A DNA stretch of 64,000 nucleotides from Bacillus_BS sp049310945 (GTDB lineage: Bacteria > Bacillota > Bacilli > Bacillales > SA4). Position 1 is the stretch's first letter. Every line of letters begins with the position of its first letter. Shown here one piece after another: positions 60,484-64,000 of this stretch. A model generated the notes under the pieces. That model saw nothing but the letters and a program-made list of their open reading frames with translations, did no database searches and had not been told where the DNA came from. The stretch covers positions 186,001 to 250,000 of the forward strand of contig NZ_JBMERO010000001.1 in assembly GCF_049310945.1 (NCBI RefSeq), given 5' to 3'. The position numbers and the translations under genes were made by a program.

Positions 60484-61344
60484 CTACCTTTCTGAGAAGT
60501 ATTGGCGGAGCTTTGAGATGAAGGACAGAGACTTTTGTTTCTTAACTAGGCTGGTTCCTTTAGTATACCGTTCGGTTAAATCAAAGAGAGCAAGGCTAAT
60601 TTTCGATTTTGGATCAAAAATTGAAAAAGGTGTTTGCCGACCAACTGCCTTATTAACAGAACGATCATCTGGCAAAAATCCGAGCTGAACGATCTCTTTT
60701 TGAAGAAACTGTTTTGTCACTTGGCTAAGTCTAGTAAGTGTATGAATCCCTTCATCTGGACTATGGGCACGATTGACGACTAGATAAAAATCTGCATCCT
60801 GCTCCCTTGTACATATGAATTTCATCATGGAATAGGCATCTGTAATGGAAGTAGGTTCTGGAGTTGTAATGACAAATATCTCATGAACAGAAAGCAGAAA
60901 TTGAAGACTATCTTCGTTTATTCCAGCACCCATATCAAAGATAATGTACTCATACTCCTCAGAAAGGACTTCGATTTGATTTAATAAATAAGTTAGTTTT
61001 TCAGTATCGAATTTAAATAATGTAGAAAGCCCGGAACCTCCTGATATATAGTCGACTCCTTCAGGTCCTTGTTTAATAACGTCCTGAATCGACATATCAG
61101 GCTCAAAGATATCAATAAAGGTTCCCTTTGAAGATAGCCCCATTAATATGTCGATATTTCCCATTCCGATATCCATATCAAATAAGAGAACACTGTGACC
61201 TTTTCTTGATAGATTAATGGAGAAGTTTATAGAGAAGTTTGATTTGCCAACTCCTCCTTTGCCACTCACTATTGCAATTACTTTTGCTTCATTTTTGTGG
61301 ATTTTCAGTAGTTTATGACGTAAGCTTTCAGCTTGGTCTCTCAT
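60484..61344 (-). CDS. flhG: Flagellum number regulator FlhG (YlxH), MinD-like ATPase
   Basis: FlhG is a MinD/ParA-type ATPase that acts with FlhF to place flagella. The 286-aa protein has the deviant Walker A SGKGGVGKS (27-35), Switch II LLFDMDIGMGNID and IIFDMGAG. The C-terminus is basic and may bind membrane. It overlaps flhF by four bases. Confidence 0.95.
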   Translation of the reverse strand: MRDQAESLRHKLLKIHKNEAKVIAIVSGKGGVGKSNFSINFSINLSRKGHSVLLFDMDIGMGNIDILMGLSSKGTFIDIFEPDMSIQDVIKQGPEGVDYISGGSGLSTLFKFDTEKLTYLLNQIEVLSEEYEYIIFDMGAGINEDSLQFLLSVHEIFVITTPEPTSITDAYSMMKFICTREQDADFYLVVNRAHSPDEGIHTLTRLSQVTKQFLQKEIVQLGFLPDDRSVNKAVGRQTPFSIFDPKSKISLALFDLTERYTKGTSLVKKQKSLSFISKLRQYFSER

Positions 61345-62510
61345 TTTTTCTCTTCTCCAAGAAGTGTTTGGATAAGAATTTCAGGGGTTGCTTCAACTAT
61401 ATCATCTGGGACATTTTGACCTGTTGTTACATACGCTACTCCCTTTTTATGGGCTAACATTAGATTTAATATAGCCCCATATTGAGAAGTTTCATCAGCT
61501 TTAGTGAAAATAAATCGATGAATATCCACAATCGAAAATTGTTTGTAGATTTCATTCATATCTTTTATTTTTGCTGTTAATGAAAGTACTAAAAAGGTTT
61601 CCATTTCATCTGAAAAATTAATCACTTCATTTAAGTCTTCAACATACTGTTTGTTTCTAAAATTACGACCAGCCGTATCAATAAAAACTAGGTCAAAGGA
61701 TGAAAAGTTCTCTTTTGCCTTCACAAAATCATCTAGGTTATAACAAACTTCAATTGGAACATCCAGTATTTTTGCATATGTTTTAAGCTGCTCAATCGCA
61801 GCAATTCTGTATGTATCTGTCGTTATAAATGCAACTTTTTTGTTGTGTTTTAGGACACAGTTTGCTGCCATTTTTGCAAGAGTTGTTGTTTTTCCAACAC
61901 CCGTTGGGCCCACAACATTAATAAATTTCTTTTGAAATGATATTCCACCATGCTGAAACTGTTCAACCTTTTGAAACAATAGCTGACGAAGCCATCCTTC
62001 GATTTCACGCTCAGATGCCTTTGAATTATTTTTATACCAAAGCTCGACTAAACTTGACATAAGTTCAACTCTAATGGCTAGATCTACCTCTTGTTCCATC
62101 AATTTCATTTCCACCTTTTGAAGTTGTTCTGGATATAAGGTAGTTGAAATATGATGTTGGTTTGTCGATAAGTCTTTAAGTAATATTTTAAGCTCGTCTA
62201 TCTCATTTTTTAGATTTGAGTCATTCCTTTCCATTGACTTATCTTCTATTTTTGAAATTGGTTTTGTCCATAATGTCTCGTTAACACTAGGCTGAATCGG
62301 GCGTGGTTTCTCTTTTTGAACAGGCTGCCTATCTAGAGGGGAGGGATCAAGGGCTGCAATTACCTCTATATTTTTTTTAGTAAAAAAACCAAATATCCCT
62401 CCTGTATGAATGACTTTAGAATTAAGAATAACGGCATCTTTGCCTAGTTCTGCTCTTATTTTCTTCATTGCTTCAGGCATAGTAGGTGCTACATATTTCT
62501 TTACCTTCAT
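61341..62510 (-). CDS. flhF: Flagellar biosynthesis GTPase FlhF
   Basis: An SRP-type GTPase that sets flagellar position. The basic N-terminal domain (about 1-110; KVKKYVAPTMPEAMKKIRAE) is followed by an N domain and the G domain with GPTGVGKTTTLAKMA near 202, VAFITTDTYRIAAIEQL and DLVFIDTAGRNF. 389 aa. It overlaps flhA by four bases. Confidence 0.96.
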   Translation of the reverse strand: MKVKKYVAPTMPEAMKKIRAELGKDAVILNSKVIHTGGIFGFFTKKNIEVIAALDPSPLDRQPVQKEKPRPIQPSVNETLWTKPISKIEDKSMERNDSNLKNEIDELKILLKDLSTNQHHISTTLYPEQLQKVEMKLMEQEVDLAIRVELMSSLVELWYKNNSKASEREIEGWLRQLLFQKVEQFQHGGISFQKKFINVVGPTGVGKTTTLAKMAANCVLKHNKKVAFITTDTYRIAAIEQLKTYAKILDVPIEVCYNLDDFVKAKENFSSFDLVFIDTAGRNFRNKQYVEDLNEVINFSDEMETFLVLSLTAKIKDMNEIYKQFSIVDIHRFIFTKADETSQYGAILNLMLAHKKGVAYVTTGQNVPDDIVEATPEILIQTLLGEEKK

Positions 62511-64000
62511 TCTATATTCACCACCCCAACACTTTGAACTTCAACATTTGCTTCTAACTCATTGTAAGAAAGAACAGGAACATTAGGTAAGTATCTTTCA
62601 ATTAACTGCTTAGCATACATACGTACAGCTGGTGAGCATAGTAAGATCGATTGCTGTTCTTGCAGTGAAAGCTGTTCCACTTGGCTTGCGACAGATTGGA
62701 TAATGTTTTGAGATACCGTAGGATCTAACGACAAGTAATTTCCGTGCTCGGTTTGTTGAACACCTTCTGCAATCGCCTTTTCCACTCTACCAGACAAGGT
62801 TACAACTCTTAATACTTCTCCCTCAATGGCAAATTGTGAGGTAATTTGTCTAGCTAATGCTTGTCTTACATACTCAGTAAGTAAATCCGTGTCGGTTGAC
62901 ATTTTCCCATAATCAGCTAACGTTTCAAAAATTACTGGTAAATTTCGAATGGATACTTTTTCTCTTAGTAGTTTACCCAATACTTTCTGAACATCTCCAA
63001 TAGACAGTGGGTTTGGTGTTACTTCTTCTACTAAAATCGGGTAAGATTCTTTAATATGATCCACCAACTGTTTCGTTTCTTGTCTTCCCAATAATTCATG
63101 AGCATTCGATTTAAGAATTTCTGTAATATGAGTCGAAACAACAGACGGGGGATCAACTACTGTATAGCCAAACATTTCTGCTTGTTCTTTGACTTTATCC
63201 GTTATCCATTTTGCTGGAAGACCAAATGAAGGTTCGATTGTGTCGATTCCCTCAACTGAATCTTCATCCATACCAGGGCTCATTGCTAAGTAGTGATCAA
63301 GAAGCAACTCTCCTTTAGCCACTTCATTCCCCTTAATTTTCAAACGGTATTCATTAGGTTGAAGCTGAATATTGTCTCTTATCCGAACGACTGGTATAAC
63401 AATACCTAGTTCAATTGCTAACTGTCGTCTAATCATAACAACTCGGTCCAGTAAATCTCCACCTTGGTTTGTATCAGCAAGAGGAATGAGTCCGTAACCA
63501 AATTCGAATTCTATCGGGTCCACGTTCAAAAGATTGACAACACTTTCAGGACTTTTCATTTCATCTGTTTCAATCTGTTCTTCAAGCTCCTCTAATTCAT
63601 TTTCGCCAGGCTCTTTCACTCTACCGAGCATATATCCACCAAAAATCATAAACCCACCAATTGGAAGTGTTAAAAGGTCACTTAGTGGTGTAACTATTCC
63701 TAGAAGTATGATTGTCGCACCTGCTACATATAACATCTTTGGAAAAGCAAATAATTGAGTTGTAATATCTTGAGATAAATTACCTTTAGAAGCAGCACGT
63801 GTAACAATGATACCTGTTGCAGTCGAGATCATTAAGGCTGGCAATTGTGAGACTAATCCGTCACCTATTGATAGCACCATGAAGGTACTTGAGGCATCTC
63901 CAATGGTCATTCCCATTTGGACCACTCCGATAATAATACCAAAAATGATATTAATCATCGTGATAATAATCCCAGCAATGGCATCACCCTTTACGAACTT
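62507..64000 (-). CDS. flhA: Flagellar export protein FlhA (5' end outside window)
   Basis: FlhA is the proton-driven core of the flagellar type III export gate. The reading frame stays open to the right edge (KFVKGDAIAGIIIT precedes the first in-window Met), so the N-terminal transmembrane part is cut. About 498 residues remain: transmembrane helices, the FHIPEP signature region at GDASSTFMVLSIGDGLVSQL, and the cytoplasmic domain (about 130 onward) that binds export chaperones and ends in VQSVGVVNIE. Confidence 0.95.
   Translation of the reverse strand, partial: KFVKGDAIAGIIITMINIIFGIIIGVVQMGMTIGDASSTFMVLSIGDGLVSQLPALMISTATGIIVTRAASKGNLSQDITTQLFAFPKMLYVAGATIILLGIVTPLSDLLTLPIGGFMIFGGYMLGRVKEPGENELEELEEQIETDEMKSPESVVNLLNVDPIEFEFGYGLIPLADTNQGGDLLDRVVMIRRQLAIELGIVIPVVRIRDNIQLQPNEYRLKIKGNEVAKGELLLDHYLAMSPGMDEDSVEGIDTIEPSFGLPAKWITDKVKEQAEMFGYTVVDPPSVVSTHITEILKSNAHELLGRQETKQLVDHIKESYPILVEEVTPNPLSIGDVQKVLGKLLREKVSIRNLPVIFETLADYGKMSTDTDLLTEYVRQALARQITSQFAIEGEVLRVVTLSGRVEKAIAEGVQQTEHGNYLSLDPTVSQNIIQSVASQVEQLSLQEQQSILLCSPAVRMYAKQLIERYLPNVPVLSYNELEANVEVQSVGVVNIE

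Noticed and set aside
1..64000. A new defence, toxin-antitoxin or biosynthetic system
   Set aside because: Nearly all genes map to conserved Bacillus core functions in the expected order; the unassigned genes are single small genes inside the motility operon and do not form a multi-gene system.

Overview
The window is a continuous stretch of core chromosome from an endospore-forming, motile, AT-rich Gram-positive rod of the family Bacillaceae. The evidence is the gene content (spoVFA/spoVFB dipicolinate synthase, spoIIIE, tepA, ymxH and ylxY for sporulation; a fla/che operon ending in sigD) and a gene order that closely follows the flhA-to-recA region of Bacillus subtilis. Every convincing gene is on the minus strand, so transcription runs from high to low coordinates. 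I see no tRNA or rRNA gene, CRISPR array, prophage or complete insertion sequence.

Layout, in direction of transcription (64000 to 1). (1) 64000-53561: 3' part of a fla/che operon, with flhA (cut by the window edge), flhF, flhG, cheB, cheA, cheW, cheC, cheD, a small membrane protein of unknown function, sigD, a second small unknown protein and a SwrB-like protein. (2) 53399-49013: rpsB and tsf, pyrH and frr, then uppS. (3) 48994-39591: cdsA, dxr, rasP, proS and polC (membrane lipid, isoprenoid, intramembrane proteolysis, tRNA charging, replication). (4) 39028-31555: the nusA-infB type cluster rimP, nusA, ylxR, rplGA, infB, ylxP, rbfA, then truB, ribF and rpsO. (5) 31229-26152: pnpA, ylxY, mlpA, ymxH. 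(6) 25949-21061: dipicolinate synthase genes followed by asd, dapG and dapA, so lysine/peptidoglycan precursor synthesis is coupled to spore dipicolinate. (7) 20770-15504: rnjB, tepA, ylzJ, spoIIIE. (8) 15269-9568: a GntR-family regulator and a four-gene nucleoside-type ABC importer (bmpA/nupN, nupO, nupP, nupQ), placed where B. subtilis has ymfD/ymfE. (9) 9369-449: ymfF, ymfH, ymfI, ymfJ, ymfK, a RodZ-like gene, pgsA, cinA and recA.

The non-coding DNA holds the least expected content. A 153-154 bp MITE-like element occurs twice (26508-26661 and 39429-39581), each copy with 16-bp imperfect terminal inverted repeats and flanked by TTATA direct repeats; one copy has split the mlpA transcription terminator and the other sits 5 bp past polC. 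A second, unrelated palindromic repeat family also occurs twice (20873-20990 and 39264-39383). Recognisable regulatory sites include a LexA box and promoter for recA, a near-consensus CcpA cre site over the bmpA promoter, an inverted-repeat operator candidate in front of the GntR gene, an S15-type leader for rpsO, an unassigned rpsB leader hairpin, and many intrinsic terminators.

I found no undescribed multi-gene system. The best leads are the MITE insertion, the two unassigned small genes in the chemotaxis operon, the YmfK domain architecture and the candidate regulatory sites. All assignments rest on reading motifs and gene order by eye; no database search was run.
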